From assembly GCA_009778915.1 (NCBI GenBank), contig WRFH01000001.1, positions 62,001 through 126,000 of the forward strand: 64,000 nt of DNA, given 5' to 3'. The notes beneath the pieces are model-generated. The model saw only the letters and a list, made by a program, of their open reading frames with translations, had not been told where the DNA came from and did not search any database. Shown piece after piece: positions 17,052 through 25,097 of this stretch; the first letter of the stretch is position 1, and each line of letters begins with the position of its first letter. The position numbers and the translations under genes were made by a program. The DNA comes from Elusimicrobiota bacterium (GTDB lineage: Bacteria > Elusimicrobiota > Elusimicrobia > Elusimicrobiales > Elusimicrobiaceae).

Positions 17052-18257
17052 TTATAAAAGCAGTTTAAGCAGTTGTCTGCGGAGACCTTCAATTTGCAGG
17101 GAATCTATAAGGCCGGCGGTAAGCGGTTGTCCGTTATCAAGGAATAAAGTACCGTCTTTGCCGATTTTGCCTAGGGTAATCTGGCGGAAGATTTTTTCAA
17201 AATCGTTTTTGGGTTCGGTTTTTGCCGCCTGAACTTCTATGGCGTGGTAACAAAACGGATTTTCGCCGGTGCCGCCTGTAACGCCGTGCGAAACGTTTGA
17301 ACAGCCCGCAAGGCAGACCAAGCCATATTCGCAGTCCGCGCAAAAGCCTTTCAGCGTTTTAAATTTTTTGAGCCTGTGATTCCACGCACAGAAGTTTTTG
17401 TTATTGATAATATCCGAGAGCGGCTCTTTACGCAAATCGCCTTGCGCGAATTTGTCCTCGTACATTGACAGGCAGCCCGTGACTTTTCCGTCGCTGCGTA
17501 GGCCCAGCACTTTTCCGCCCGCCGGGCAGCCGCGCCAGGCGAAAAAACTTTTTTGAGACGGAATCAGTTTTGAATAATAACCGAAATCATGCATTCTGAA
17601 AACTTCAAAATTTTCTTTTAATTTTCTTCTTTCAGTCTGCGCCGCGAAAATGCCCGCGATATAATATTCATAAGCATCGAGCATAATTTCTTCGGCCATT
17701 CTGCCGTAAGGCACGGCCATTTGCAACTGCCAGCCGCGGAAATTTGCGGCGGGGATTTTTTCTTTGAGAATATCCAGCTCAAGAATATTTTTTTTGCTTA
17801 AAGTGGTAATCGCCACCGCCGGCAGTTTAAGTTCGCCGGCATATTTTATGGTTTTAAAAATTTTGTCAAACAGGCCGGGCACGCGGCGTATGCCGTCGTG
17901 CGTTTGGGGTGTGCCGCCGTCAATACTTATGCCCAGCGCGGCGATATTTTGTTCTTTTAAAAAATCTAAATTTTCTTTTGTGAGAAGTATCGCGTTTGTG
18001 ATTACTGAAGTCCGCACGCCGAGGAAATTAAATTTTTTGATAATTTCTTTCCAGTGCGGGTACAAAAAAACTTCCCCGCCGATGAGGTTAACGTAACGGC
18101 AGCCGGTTTCGGCAATTTGTTCACATATATTGAGAGATTCTTCAAGTGTAAGTTCATTTTCGCGCAGTTTCCCGGCGGAAGAACCGCAATGTATACAATT
18201 AGCGTTACACTGAAGCGTAAGTTCCCATACGACGCTTTCAATCTCTTTATTGAACAT
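17052..18257 (-). CDS. radical SAM/SPASM peptide-modifying enzyme candidate
   Basis: 401 residues. Radical SAM cluster motif C17-x3-C21-x2-C24 (CNANCIHC), GGEVFLYP, and IDGGTPQTHD. A SPASM-type C-terminal region holds the auxiliary-cluster cysteines: WRGCPAGG, VTGCLSM, FCADCEYG, CLAGC and PFCYHA. A 60-residue tail follows. SPASM enzymes usually act on peptides or small proteins made from adjacent genes. Two tiny membrane-anchored proteins with a repeated YG motif lie immediately upstream, 2 and 3 nt apart, which makes them the likely substrates. The modification chemistry is not predictable from sequence. The arrangement recalls Bacteroidetes rSAM/lipoprotein systems, from memory only. Confidence 0.88.
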   Translation of the reverse strand: MFNKEIESVVWELTLQCNANCIHCGSSAGKLRENELTLEESLNICEQIAETGCRYVNLIGGEVFLYPHWKEIIKKFNFLGVRTSVITNAILLTKENLDFLKEQNIAALGISIDGGTPQTHDGIRRVPGLFDKIFKTIKYAGELKLPAVAITTLSKKNILELDILKEKIPAANFRGWQLQMAVPYGRMAEEIMLDAYEYYIAGIFAAQTERRKLKENFEVFRMHDFGYYSKLIPSQKSFFAWRGCPAGGKVLGLRSDGKVTGCLSMYEDKFAQGDLRKEPLSDIINNKNFCAWNHRLKKFKTLKGFCADCEYGLVCLAGCSNVSHGVTGGTGENPFCYHAIEVQAAKTEPKNDFEKIFRQITLGKIGKDGTLFLDNGQPLTAGLIDSLQIEGLRRQLLKLLL

Positions 18258-18259
18258 GT

Positions 18260-18514
18260 TTATTTGTCGCGCTGTCTAGGTACGCCTACGCCGTATCTGA
18301 CGCCGCTGTTCTGATACTTTGTATTGGGTATTTGTTCTTTTTGGTCCGGAACGGATATGCCGTACAAAGGCACCACGGTATAGTCCGGCGAATGATATTC
18401 CTTGGCCGGTTCAAAAAATTCAGGTCTGAAAATTCTAAGCGCCAAAAAAGCCGACGCCATCAAAGCTATGGCGGCGAAAATTAAGAATATTATAATTTTA
18501 TAAGCTTTTTTCAT
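18260..18514 (-). CDS. 84-residue membrane-anchored candidate rSAM substrate
   Basis: N-terminal helix at about 5-28 (KIIIFLIFAAIALMASAFLA) with no lipobox, then a polar periplasmic segment. Two near-identical motifs, YGISVPDQ at 51-58 and YGVGVPRQ at 74-81, recur; the neighbouring 50-residue protein has YGLGGVEQ. Its N terminus also matches that protein's (K-x-x-KIIIFLIFA...FLA...IF-P). Starts 3 nt after its small paralogue stops and ends 2 nt before the radical SAM gene. Interpretation as substrate of the radical SAM enzyme is inference from position and the repeated motif. Confidence 0.72.
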   Translation of the reverse strand: MKKAYKIIIFLIFAAIALMASAFLALRIFRPEFFEPAKEYHSPDYTVVPLYGISVPDQKEQIPNTKYQNSGVRYGVGVPRQRDK

Positions 18515-18517
18515 TTT

Positions 18518-18670
18518 TTATTTCAACTGTTCCACGCCGCCCAGTCCGTATTTTGTCTGAATTGTTTCAGAAAGTCCGGGTATAAATATTTTAACCGCCA
18601 AAAAAACAATTGCCGCAGTTATAGCAAAAATTAAAAATATAATAATTTTTTTTATTGTTTTTTTACTCAT
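18518..18670 (-). CDS. 50-residue membrane-anchored candidate rSAM substrate
   Basis: Short gene with reading MSKKTIKKIIIFLIF..., membrane helix about 8-28, then a short tail with TKYGLGGVEQLK at the C terminus. It is paralogous in its N-terminal half to the 84-residue protein that follows after 3 nt. ATG at 18668-18670; no strong Shine-Dalgarno is visible. It opens the minus-strand unit of two small genes plus radical SAM enzyme. Support comes from homology of the two small proteins and tight spacing. Confidence 0.68.
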   Translation of the reverse strand: MSKKTIKKIIIFLIFAITAAIVFLAVKIFIPGLSETIQTKYGLGGVEQLK

Positions 18671-18749
18671 AATTATTTATATCAAAATCAACTGCGGTTG
18701 TAATATATTCTCAGTCCAAGAAATTATATCATTTACACTTTATAACTGT

Positions 18750-18755
18750 TAAAAT
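18750..18755 (+). promoter_or_regulatory. -10 hexamer 6 nt before antiporter start
   Basis: TAAAAT with exactly 6 nt to the ATG at 18762; leaderless-type arrangement. Confidence 0.4.
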
Positions 18756-18761
18756 AGTTCT

Positions 18762-20048
18762 ATGGATATAAATATCACTTTGGCCGTATTTGTAATAGGG
18801 TTTATTCTGGTGTTGGGCGAATTGTTTTCCGTAACTTTCCAAAAAACGCGCGTGCCGGATATTCTGCCGCTGATGATACTGGGTTTTATTCTCGGTCCGG
18901 TGCTGAAACTTGTCACGCCGGATACTTTTGGCCAGATGGGTAATATTTTTACAGAAATAGTGCTTATTCTGGTAATGTTTAAAACCGGTTTTGAGTTCCG
19001 GCTTTCTTATCTGAGAGACTCTTTTCTGCCCGGCCTTATTTTCAGCGTGGTTTATATAATAGTTATAGTTGCCGCCTCTACGCTTGTGGGCGCGCAGTTT
19101 TTAAAGCTGCCGTTTATTTACGCGCTGGCGTTCGGTTTTGTGCTGGCGGATAATTCTATTGTAATTATTGTTCCGCTGCTCACTAAACTGAATATCACGC
19201 AAAATCTGCGGACTATTTTAACCGTGGAAACCACTATGGGCAAAATAATAAACGTCATAGTAGTTTTTGCGCTTTTGGATATGGCGCGGCAGCAAAGCGG
19301 CGCGGAGACGACTATTGTCTTCGGTCAAATACTTTATACGTTTTTAATGGCCGCGGTGGTAGGTCTTATAAGCGGCATATTCTGGACGGCTATTTTAAGC
19401 CGCGTGCGCCTGTTTGACAACGGCATGACGCTTACATTCGCTTTTATTCTGATGGTTTACAGCATAAGCGCGGCAGTGGGTTCAAAAGGCGCGGTAGGCG
19501 TTTTGATGCTGGGCATAGTGATGGGGAATATCAGGGTGCTGCAGCATTTGTGGGGGAAAAAGGTGGAAATCAGCACCGCCTCGATGAAAGGGAATGAGAA
19601 AGATTTTTTTATAGAAATTGAATTTGCTTTTAAAACTTTATTTTTTGTTTTTATGGGGACGACTTTGTATTTAAAAGACATTTATTATATAACGCTGGGC
19701 GTGATTCTGGCGGCGGTAAAATTTCTCGTGCGCGTGCCGGTCGTCAATTTCGCGCTTTCCAAAAATATTGACAGGAGAGATTGCGCCGTCGCGTTTTCAA
19801 TGGTGCCAAACGGCCTTGTCAGCGCCGTGCTTTGCGCGGTAGTCGTGCGGCAGTACGGAAATACAGGCGGCATTGCCGACGTGGTTTACTCGGTTATATT
19901 TTTCACGGTGATTATGTCGTCGGTGCTGTCGTTCATAATAGAGAAAGGCTGGTTTACCAAAACCGCCGACAGATTTTTCAAACGCCACGTTCCTTATGTC
20001 CCGAAGCCGGAAACTCTTCCGGCGGAGGAACCTTCTATTAATGGATAA
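18762..20048 (+). CDS. CPA-type cation:proton antiporter
   Basis: 428 residues, about 12 membrane helices, no C-terminal TrkA domain. LADNSIVIIVPLLTKL carries the D-N pair position seen in CPA2-like exchangers, and VGSKGAVGVLMLGIVMG the later re-entrant helix. Expected to exchange Na+ or K+ for protons at the inner membrane. Monocistronic, divergent from the radical SAM unit, followed by a family B element. Ion specificity cannot be told. Confidence 0.85.
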   Translation: MDINITLAVFVIGFILVLGELFSVTFQKTRVPDILPLMILGFILGPVLKLVTPDTFGQMGNIFTEIVLILVMFKTGFEFRLSYLRDSFLPGLIFSVVYIIVIVAASTLVGAQFLKLPFIYALAFGFVLADNSIVIIVPLLTKLNITQNLRTILTVETTMGKIINVIVVFALLDMARQQSGAETTIVFGQILYTFLMAAVVGLISGIFWTAILSRVRLFDNGMTLTFAFILMVYSISAAVGSKGAVGVLMLGIVMGNIRVLQHLWGKKVEISTASMKGNEKDFFIEIEFAFKTLFFVFMGTTLYLKDIYYITLGVILAAVKFLVRVPVVNFALSKNIDRRDCAVAFSMVPNGLVSAVLCAVVVRQYGNTGGIADVVYSVIFFTVIMSSVLSFIIEKGWFTKTADRFFKRHVPYVPKPETLPAEEPSING

Positions 20049-20057
20049 GAGCGCCGT

Positions 20058-20264
20058 TTTCTCCCTTTCGTAAAGGGAGTACCTGCGGCAGCCTTTGCCC
20101 TTTCACGCCGGTTATCCGGCGTGCCGCAGGGGAGGGATTTATTGGATGTAAAACTTTTGTTACGCACGGCATTTTACAACAATCCTTATTAATCCGCTCC
20201 TAACGTCGCTGATATTAAATCCCTCCCCCGCTTCGCGGGTACGCCCTTTACAAAAGGGAGAAAA
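20058..20264. mobile_element. family B miniature element, copy 2 (expanded)
   Basis: About 207 bp. Left end CTCCCTTTCG..AAAGGGAG with a longer second stem (ACCTGCGGC..GCCGCAGG containing a nested GCCGG hairpin); right end CCCTCCCCCGCTTCGCGGG then CCCTTT..AAAGGGAG. ATTTA/TAAAT steps mark the inner borders. No genes inside. Confidence 0.7.
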
Positions 20265-20317
20265 TTTATAATATTATATTGCGTGTCCGCGTTCTGAATA
20301 ATGCCTCCGTAGGAAAA

Positions 20318-21004
20318 TCAAATTTTGTAGATGAAGGACATAATGCAGTCTTTCGTGTGGTCGCGGCGGTAGGAAAAAAATTTTTCTTTGTTATGGTACG
20401 TGCAGGAGCACGGCGTGTGAATATTTTCCTGTTGCAAACCTTCCGCAGTTAACTGCAGTCTTATTTCATTCCGCAGGCTGACAAATATTTTCCCGTCGCG
20501 ATGTTCGATTGAAGATTTGTCAAATTTCCCGACGATGTCGTCTTTAATTTCAAAACAACATTCCTGTATATGCGGCCCGGCGAAAGCGTATAATTTTTTT
20601 CCGCCGCGTTTTTTGAGCATCCGCGCCGCTTTCGCGGGAATTCCGGCGACGATTCCGCGCCAGCCGGCGTGTATCAAAGCGACGTGTTCGGCTTTCTCAT
20701 CCCATATATAAAGCGGCACGCAGTCTGCCGTCAAAATCACCGCGCCGACGCCGGAAGTATTCAGAAGCCAGCCGTCGGCCTCAGCCAGATTTTTTTTATA
20801 ATATTCAATATCTTGCGCGTTGTTTATTTCAATAATTTCCGCGCTGTGCGTTTGTTTGAATTTGAGGAAATTTTCCGGCGGCAGGTCCAGACGCTCAAAA
20901 AACGCGTCCTGGTTTTTATATTCGCGCATATTGCCGAAATCCCGCGTCGTCGTTCCGTTGATTACGCCGAGGGAGAGCAGCCTTTCGTCGCCGAAAATGT
21001 TCAT
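20318..21004 (-). CDS. pgeF: peptidoglycan editing factor / laccase-domain protein
   Basis: 228 residues. Conserved KQTHSAEI, LTADCVPL, ALIHAGWRGIVAGI and QECCFEIKDD, with His and Cys ligands of the multicopper-like zinc/copper site of the YfiH/PgeF family. Members act as purine nucleoside phosphorylase or remove L-Ser from peptidoglycan precursors. It overlaps murI by 4 nt, consistent with a cell-wall role. Confidence 0.92.
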   Translation of the reverse strand: MNIFGDERLLSLGVINGTTTRDFGNMREYKNQDAFFERLDLPPENFLKFKQTHSAEIIEINNAQDIEYYKKNLAEADGWLLNTSGVGAVILTADCVPLYIWDEKAEHVALIHAGWRGIVAGIPAKAARMLKKRGGKKLYAFAGPHIQECCFEIKDDIVGKFDKSSIEHRDGKIFVSLRNEIRLQLTAEGLQQENIHTPCSCTYHNKEKFFSYRRDHTKDCIMSFIYKI

Positions 21005-21789
21005 AATTTTTTGAGGTTTACTTTGCCGGTTTTACGGCCCAGGATTTGCGCGGCTTTTTGTTCGAATGATTCCGCGTCGTCGCTTACGTAAAAGACGGTG
21101 TTTGACGCGCCGGTTTTTTTGAGAATATTTTTTGACTGCAAAACTTTTTTTACCTGTTTCGCTATTTCTTCTGCGGAATCAATTAAATGGACGCTGCCCA
21201 TAATTTTTTTAATCAGCGGTTTCATGATGGGATAATGCGTGCAGCCCAGAATAAGCGTATCCGCGCCGCTTTTTTTGACGGTATCAAGATACGCGCGCGC
21301 TATGATTTCCGCCGCTTTTGTTTTATGCCAGCCCTCTTCGATAACCGGCACAAAAAGCGGGCACGCGATTTGCGCCACTTTGATATTTTTATCAATAACG
21401 TTTAAAAGTTTTTTGTAAGCCGAACTTTTTACCGTGCCGTGCGTTCCTATGACGGCGATTTTTTTATTTTTCGTCTTATGAACGGCCGCGCAGCAGCCGG
21501 CCTCTATAACGCCGAACACCGGCACTTTGATATTTTTGACAAGCGTGTCCAGCGCCAAAGCGGACGCCGTGTTGCACGCCACCACCAGAAATTTTATGTT
21601 CTGCTTTTCCAGAAATTTCGCTATCTGCAAAGAATAATTCGTGACGGTCTGCGGGCTTTTGGAGCCGTAAGGCACGTGCGCCGTGTCGCCGAAATAAATA
21701 AAATTTTCCGACGGCATGGCTTTTTCAAGCCCGCGCAAAATAGTAAGCCCGCCGAGGCCGGAATCAAATATCCCTATAGGTTTATTCAT
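21001..21789 (-). CDS. murI: glutamate racemase
   Basis: 262 residues from the chosen start. GIFDSGLGGLTILRGL, VVACNTASALA (catalytic cysteine) and LGCTHYPIM (second catalytic cysteine) are all intact. Supplies D-glutamate for peptidoglycan. An upstream ATG would add five residues, but a minus-strand TATACT lies 6 nt before 21789, supporting this start and a leaderless transcript. Overlaps pgeF. A family A element sits directly upstream. Confidence 0.95.
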   Translation of the reverse strand: MNKPIGIFDSGLGGLTILRGLEKAMPSENFIYFGDTAHVPYGSKSPQTVTNYSLQIAKFLEKQNIKFLVVACNTASALALDTLVKNIKVPVFGVIEAGCCAAVHKTKNKKIAVIGTHGTVKSSAYKKLLNVIDKNIKVAQIACPLFVPVIEEGWHKTKAAEIIARAYLDTVKKSGADTLILGCTHYPIMKPLIKKIMGSVHLIDSAEEIAKQVKKVLQSKNILKKTGASNTVFYVSDDAESFEQKAAQILGRKTGKVNLKKL

Positions 21790-21795
21790 AATTAA

Positions 21796-21801
21796 AGTAT
21801 A
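21796..21801 (-). promoter_or_regulatory. -10 hexamer 6 nt before murI start
   Basis: Minus-strand TATACT, 6 nt spacer to ATG. It borders the outer edge of a family A element, so element insertion may have affected the promoter's upstream part. Confidence 0.45.
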
Positions 21802-21809
21802 CATTATTG

Positions 21810-22000
21810 TACTCCGTCCTCCGAATGACTTTCCTCTCCCCTTGCGGGAGAGGACACAGGTGAGGGGTTATGAACACATAATGTACACAAATATACCGCC
21901 GTAACAAACCTGGAAACACTCGGCCAAATTATGGAACTTTCTTCCCCGCACCAAACTTACCCCTCACCCCAACCCCTCTCCCGCAAGGGGCGAGGGGAAA
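21810..22000. mobile_element. family A miniature inverted-repeat element, copy 1
   Basis: About 190 bp. Outer flank ACTCCGTCCTCC, arm CCTCTCCCCTTGCGGGAGAGG then GGTGAGGGG, and an inverted arm CCCCTCACCCC...GGGGCGAGGGG. The centre has ATGTACACAAATATA and GGAACTTTCTTCC, shared in reverse with the copy at 50861. Confidence 0.78.
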
Positions 22001-22002
22001 AT

Positions 22003-22042
22003 AAAAAACCCCCGGCGCAAAAATTGCGCCGGGGGTTTTTTA
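22003..22042 (-). terminator. strong terminator after the channel-like gene
   Basis: Perfect stem AAAAAACCCCCGGCGCAA / TTGCGCCGGGGGTTTTTT with a short loop, just past the stop at 22053. Confidence 0.9.
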
Positions 22043-22052
22043 TATTTATTTT

Positions 22053-22733
22053 TTATTTATTTCTCTTAAACGTCGTTCTCAAAAATTCCTCCACCAAATC
22101 TTTCGCGCCCAGGCCGACGGCGATTGCGAAAGCCAGTCCCATTGAAGACAGCAGAATCATTATTACGTTGTTGACAAGCCTTGTCGCCATGCCCAGATTT
22201 TCCAGCGCGACGAGGGCGGCAAAAAGCACCACAAACATATCCACCGCGCGCGCCATTATAACTCCGCCGGGCAGATTGTTCGCCTTTGAAGAATTTTCAA
22301 TAATATTGCCTATAAATTTGCCGAACACAAGACCAGCGAACAGTATAAGTATGGCGATAAATATTTTCGGCAGGAACGCGAGAAAGCGCGCCAATAAATC
22401 TTCTATTTCGGTAAGATTCAACGCTTTCGCGGCGTAAATAATGGCGATTATCATTACAACCCATGACAAAATGAACGCTATAATATGCGTCGGGCTTTTG
22501 CCGAAACCGAAGCGCACGCACATTTCGTTAATGCCGACTTTTGAGGTGGTGTTGTCAAAATCAATTTTAGTCAAAACTTTTTTGACAAAAGTATTTACCA
22601 GACGCGAAATATAAAGCCCCAGCACCAGAGCGAAAATAGCAAGACAGATGTGAGCGAAAACCGTAACCAAATCCGTGCCCGCGCTTTTGACTACCGGCGT
22701 AATCTGGTCAATAAAAGAGGACCATGTATTCAT
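22053..22733 (-). CDS. TM-helix-repeat (MscS-associated) membrane protein
   Basis: 226 residues. Three hydrophobic segments each followed by a G/A-rich amphipathic stretch; AILILFAGLVFGKFIGNII and MGLAFAIAVGLGAKDLVEEFL match the conserved TM-helix repeat found in MscS-like proteins (PF05552-like). The beta domain of true MscS is missing, so channel activity is uncertain. AAGGAG ribosome site 6 nt before ATG. Monocistronic, between two mobile repeats. Confidence 0.75.
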   Translation of the reverse strand: MNTWSSFIDQITPVVKSAGTDLVTVFAHICLAIFALVLGLYISRLVNTFVKKVLTKIDFDNTTSKVGINEMCVRFGFGKSPTHIIAFILSWVVMIIAIIYAAKALNLTEIEDLLARFLAFLPKIFIAILILFAGLVFGKFIGNIIENSSKANNLPGGVIMARAVDMFVVLFAALVALENLGMATRLVNNVIMILLSSMGLAFAIAVGLGAKDLVEEFLRTTFKRNK

Positions 22734-22755
22734 ATAAATCTCCTTTTTGAGGATT

Positions 22756-23030
22756 TAGAGCGTGCCGGCATATATAACACGCTTGCGTTTGGGCAAAACA
22801 ATGCCAATTCCGTCGTTGCGGCTCCTAACAATAGGTTCCGCCATTGCGGCGTCGCCGCGCCTAGGACTGGGCATTGTTTTGCCCAAACCCCTCCGGGGCT
22901 GCGGCAGCTTTTTTGTAAATTTTCATTTTTTTATTCCTTACATAGCCAACGCTATGCGCGTCATAAAAAAATGAAAATTTACTAAAAAATCTGAGCAGCG
23001 CAAGCGTGTTATATATGCCGGCACGCTCTA
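22756..23030. mobile_element. family C long-stem element, copy 1
   Basis: 275 bp bounded by a perfect 32-bp terminal inverted repeat (22756-22787 with 22999-23030). Inside are further nested stems: GGGCAAAACAATGCC paired with GGCATTGTTTTGCCC, and GTAAATTTTCATTTTTTTAT paired with its complement around an ATAGCCAACGCTATG core. No coding capacity. Confidence 0.8.
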
Positions 23031-23042
23031 TAGTACTATATT

Positions 23043-24098
23043 TTAACCGCGGCATAAATCCGCATATTTATTTATATATTCTTCAAGCCCTAAGCGTTTG
23101 GTAATTTCCGCCGCGTTTTTGGCAAACTGCGCGCGCTTGTCTTCATGCTCTATTAAAAAATTTATGCCGCCGGCAAGTTCGGACGCCGTCTGCTCGTTTA
23201 ACAGCACGCCGCTGTGATTGTTTTTGATAATGTCCGACGGGCCGGTCTCGCAGTCAAAAGCCACCGGCGGCGCGCCCCAGGCCATAGCCTCGCACAACGC
23301 CAGCGGGAAACCTTCCTGCCTTGACGATAAAATAAAAATATCCGCGTTCTTATAAACGTTCGCAATGTCTTTGTACTGGCCGGCCAAAGTCACGCTGCCG
23401 TCTAATTTATTTTCTTTTATTAAATCTTCCAGGTTGCTTTTCAGCGGGCCGTCCCCCACTATCGACAAATGCCAGTCCTCGTGTTTTTTAGCGACTTTTT
23501 TCCACGCGCGTATTAAAATATCAAAACCTTTCTCCGGCACCAGTCTGCCGACGGCGACGGCGTTTTTTCCGGGTTTTAAAAATTCCGGTTTTTTATCGGT
23601 GAGCGGCGCCAGTTTTACCGCCGGGTTTTGTATCACCCGCGGCGCGCTTTTGAAACGGTGCTTTTTAAAATACCGCTCGTCATTTCCGGACAGGAAAACG
23701 CTGTAAGCGGCTTTATTTAAAACAAATTTTTTCTGCAGACCGATATCCGTTTTATCAAGCTGCATGTGTTCCGCGAAAATTGTTTTTATTTTCAGCAGGA
23801 TTGACAGCGCGGCGACGTTTACCATCATATTTGAAATAACCACGTCGGGCTTCATTTCTTTAAAAGTTTTATAAAGCGTTCTCAGACTTTTAATTTTGCC
23901 TAAAATATTTTTTCTCGCGTGGTGCAGGTTCAGCGCCAGTCTTTTAACGCCTTTGGGCACGGTATAAAAATCCTGCGCTTTATAGACGGTGAGCAGAGTG
24001 ACGTCAAAACCTTTCCGCGCGAGGCCTTCGGCCTGCGTCACGCTCATTTTTTCCGCGCCGCCCATTCTGAGGTCGGGTATCGTAATTATCACTTTCAT
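23043..24098 (-). CDS. GT4-family glycosyltransferase
   Basis: 351 residues. GT-B fold: N-terminal PDLRMGGAEKM, C-terminal VGRLVPEKGFDILIRAW, SIVGDGPLK, SSRQEGFPLALCEAMAWG with the E-x7-E donor-site motif. Transfers a sugar from a nucleotide donor to a cell-surface glycan acceptor; specificity unknown. The ATG at 24096-24098 is preferred over one 9 nt upstream because that one overlaps a TATAAT (24106-24111). Divergent from rdgB. Confidence 0.9.
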   Translation of the reverse strand: MKVIITIPDLRMGGAEKMSVTQAEGLARKGFDVTLLTVYKAQDFYTVPKGVKRLALNLHHARKNILGKIKSLRTLYKTFKEMKPDVVISNMMVNVAALSILLKIKTIFAEHMQLDKTDIGLQKKFVLNKAAYSVFLSGNDERYFKKHRFKSAPRVIQNPAVKLAPLTDKKPEFLKPGKNAVAVGRLVPEKGFDILIRAWKKVAKKHEDWHLSIVGDGPLKSNLEDLIKENKLDGSVTLAGQYKDIANVYKNADIFILSSRQEGFPLALCEAMAWGAPPVAFDCETGPSDIIKNNHSGVLLNEQTASELAGGINFLIEHEDKRAQFAKNAAEITKRLGLEEYINKYADLCRG

Positions 24099-24187
24099 AT
24101 ATTCCATTATACTTTTTAACGGGCCTATATTTGTTATAGGTCTTTTGGCCCTTGCGTGTTTGCGCGGCTTTGTAATAATATTTAAGC

Positions 24188-24787
24188 ATGAAGATATTAA
24201 TAGCTACCACAAACTTAAATAAAGTAAAAGAATTAAAGGCGATACTGCCGACTGCCCTAAAAGGGGAAAAAATAGAATATCTGACGCTTAAAGATTTCCC
24301 GGGTTTTACTCAGCCCGAAGAAACGGGCCGCACGTTAAAAGCAAACGCCGTCTTAAAAGCGCTTGCCGCCGCCAGATTCGCGGACATGCCGGCGCTGGCC
24401 GATGATACCGGCCTTGAAGTGGACGCTCTGCGCGGCGCGCCGGGCGTAAAAAGCGCGCGTTACGCCGGCCCGGACTGCGACACGGATGAAAATAACCGCA
24501 AACTTTTAGCCGCGCTCGACGGCCTTTTTCTTGGCCAGAGAACGGCAAAATTTAAGACGGTGGCGTGTTACGCCGTTCCGTCGGGTGAAACCGTTACGAC
24601 GGAAGGAGTGATTGAAGGTTTTATAGGTTTTGGATACCGCGGCGAAAACGGTTTCGGCTACGACCCTCTTTTCATAGTAAAAGGCACCGGCAAAACTTTG
24701 GCGGAAATGACGGAAGAAGAAAAAAATAAAATCAGCCACCGCAAACTGGCGTTTGAGAAAATTATTCAGGAAGCAGTTTACAAATAG
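24188..24787 (+). CDS. rdgB: dITP/XTP (non-canonical purine NTP) pyrophosphatase
   Basis: 199 residues. ATTNLNKVKELK (substrate lysine), ADDTGLEVDALRGAPGVKSARYAG and GYDPLF are hallmark HAM1/RdgB motifs. Removes deaminated purine nucleotides such as dITP. The protein is full length. Divergent from the glycosyltransferase, 89 nt between starts. Confidence 0.95.
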   Translation: MKILIATTNLNKVKELKAILPTALKGEKIEYLTLKDFPGFTQPEETGRTLKANAVLKALAAARFADMPALADDTGLEVDALRGAPGVKSARYAGPDCDTDENNRKLLAALDGLFLGQRTAKFKTVACYAVPSGETVTTEGVIEGFIGFGYRGENGFGYDPLFIVKGTGKTLAEMTEEEKNKISHRKLAFEKIIQEAVYK

Positions 24788-24833
24788 TCGGAGTTTGTTT
24801 AAATATCACATAAAAAATATTTTATTAAAAAAT

Positions 24834-24866
24834 AAAGGGCAGAGATATAGATTTTATCTGCCCTTT
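24834..24866. terminator. terminator between rdgB and the 32-residue gene
   Basis: Stem AAAGGGCAGA / TCTGCCCTTT. On the minus strand it is followed by ATTTTTTAAT, suggesting it mainly ends the small-gene transcript. Confidence 0.7.
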
Positions 24867-24873
24867 GTATGTG

Positions 24874-24972
24874 TTACTTATCGACTAATATTCTAAATGC
24901 TTTCAAACCATAATCTGAAGCATATAAAACCCTGCCGCACTTCAGCCGAATGGTCTTAGTATACTTGTACAT
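24874..24972 (-). CDS. 32-residue conserved-looking small protein
   Basis: Reads MYKYTKTIRLKCGRV... and contains ASDYGLKAFRI near the C terminus. I recall similar TKTI...GK...DYGLKAF micro-proteins in Firmicutes, function unknown; that memory needs a search. Coding support is strong: AAGGAGGT (24978-24985) lies 5 nt before ATG, the best ribosome site in the window, and a terminator follows. It lies downstream of the XRE and ImmA/IrrE genes, separated by their terminator and a structured leader. It could be a regulated effector, toxin or anti-repressor. Confidence 0.65.
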   Translation of the reverse strand: MYKYTKTIRLKCGRVLYASDYGLKAFRILVDK

Positions 24973-25087
24973 AGGTTACCTCCTTTCTGAGAGCATAACC
25001 TATATAAAATTTGATAAACTGTTCTTGTCGGATTAGTTTATCTGGGTTAAACTCTCAGATAAATTAAAGGTGCGGTAAGGCTCAAAC
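24973..25087 (-). promoter_or_regulatory. structured leader of the 32-residue gene
   Basis: A nested inverted repeat: CTCTCAGA (25052-25059) with TCTGAGAG (24986-24993), and inside it GTTTATC (25036-25042) with GATAAAC (25013-25019). The outer stem ends right at the ribosome site, so folding could hide or expose it. No known riboswitch recognised. Confidence 0.5.
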
Positions 25088-25097
25088 TTACTGCACC
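25069..25097 (-). terminator. terminator at ImmA/IrrE gene end
   Basis: Minus-strand stem GGTGCAGTAAG / CTTACCGCACC overlapping the stop codon, followed by TTTAATTTAT. Confidence 0.6.
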
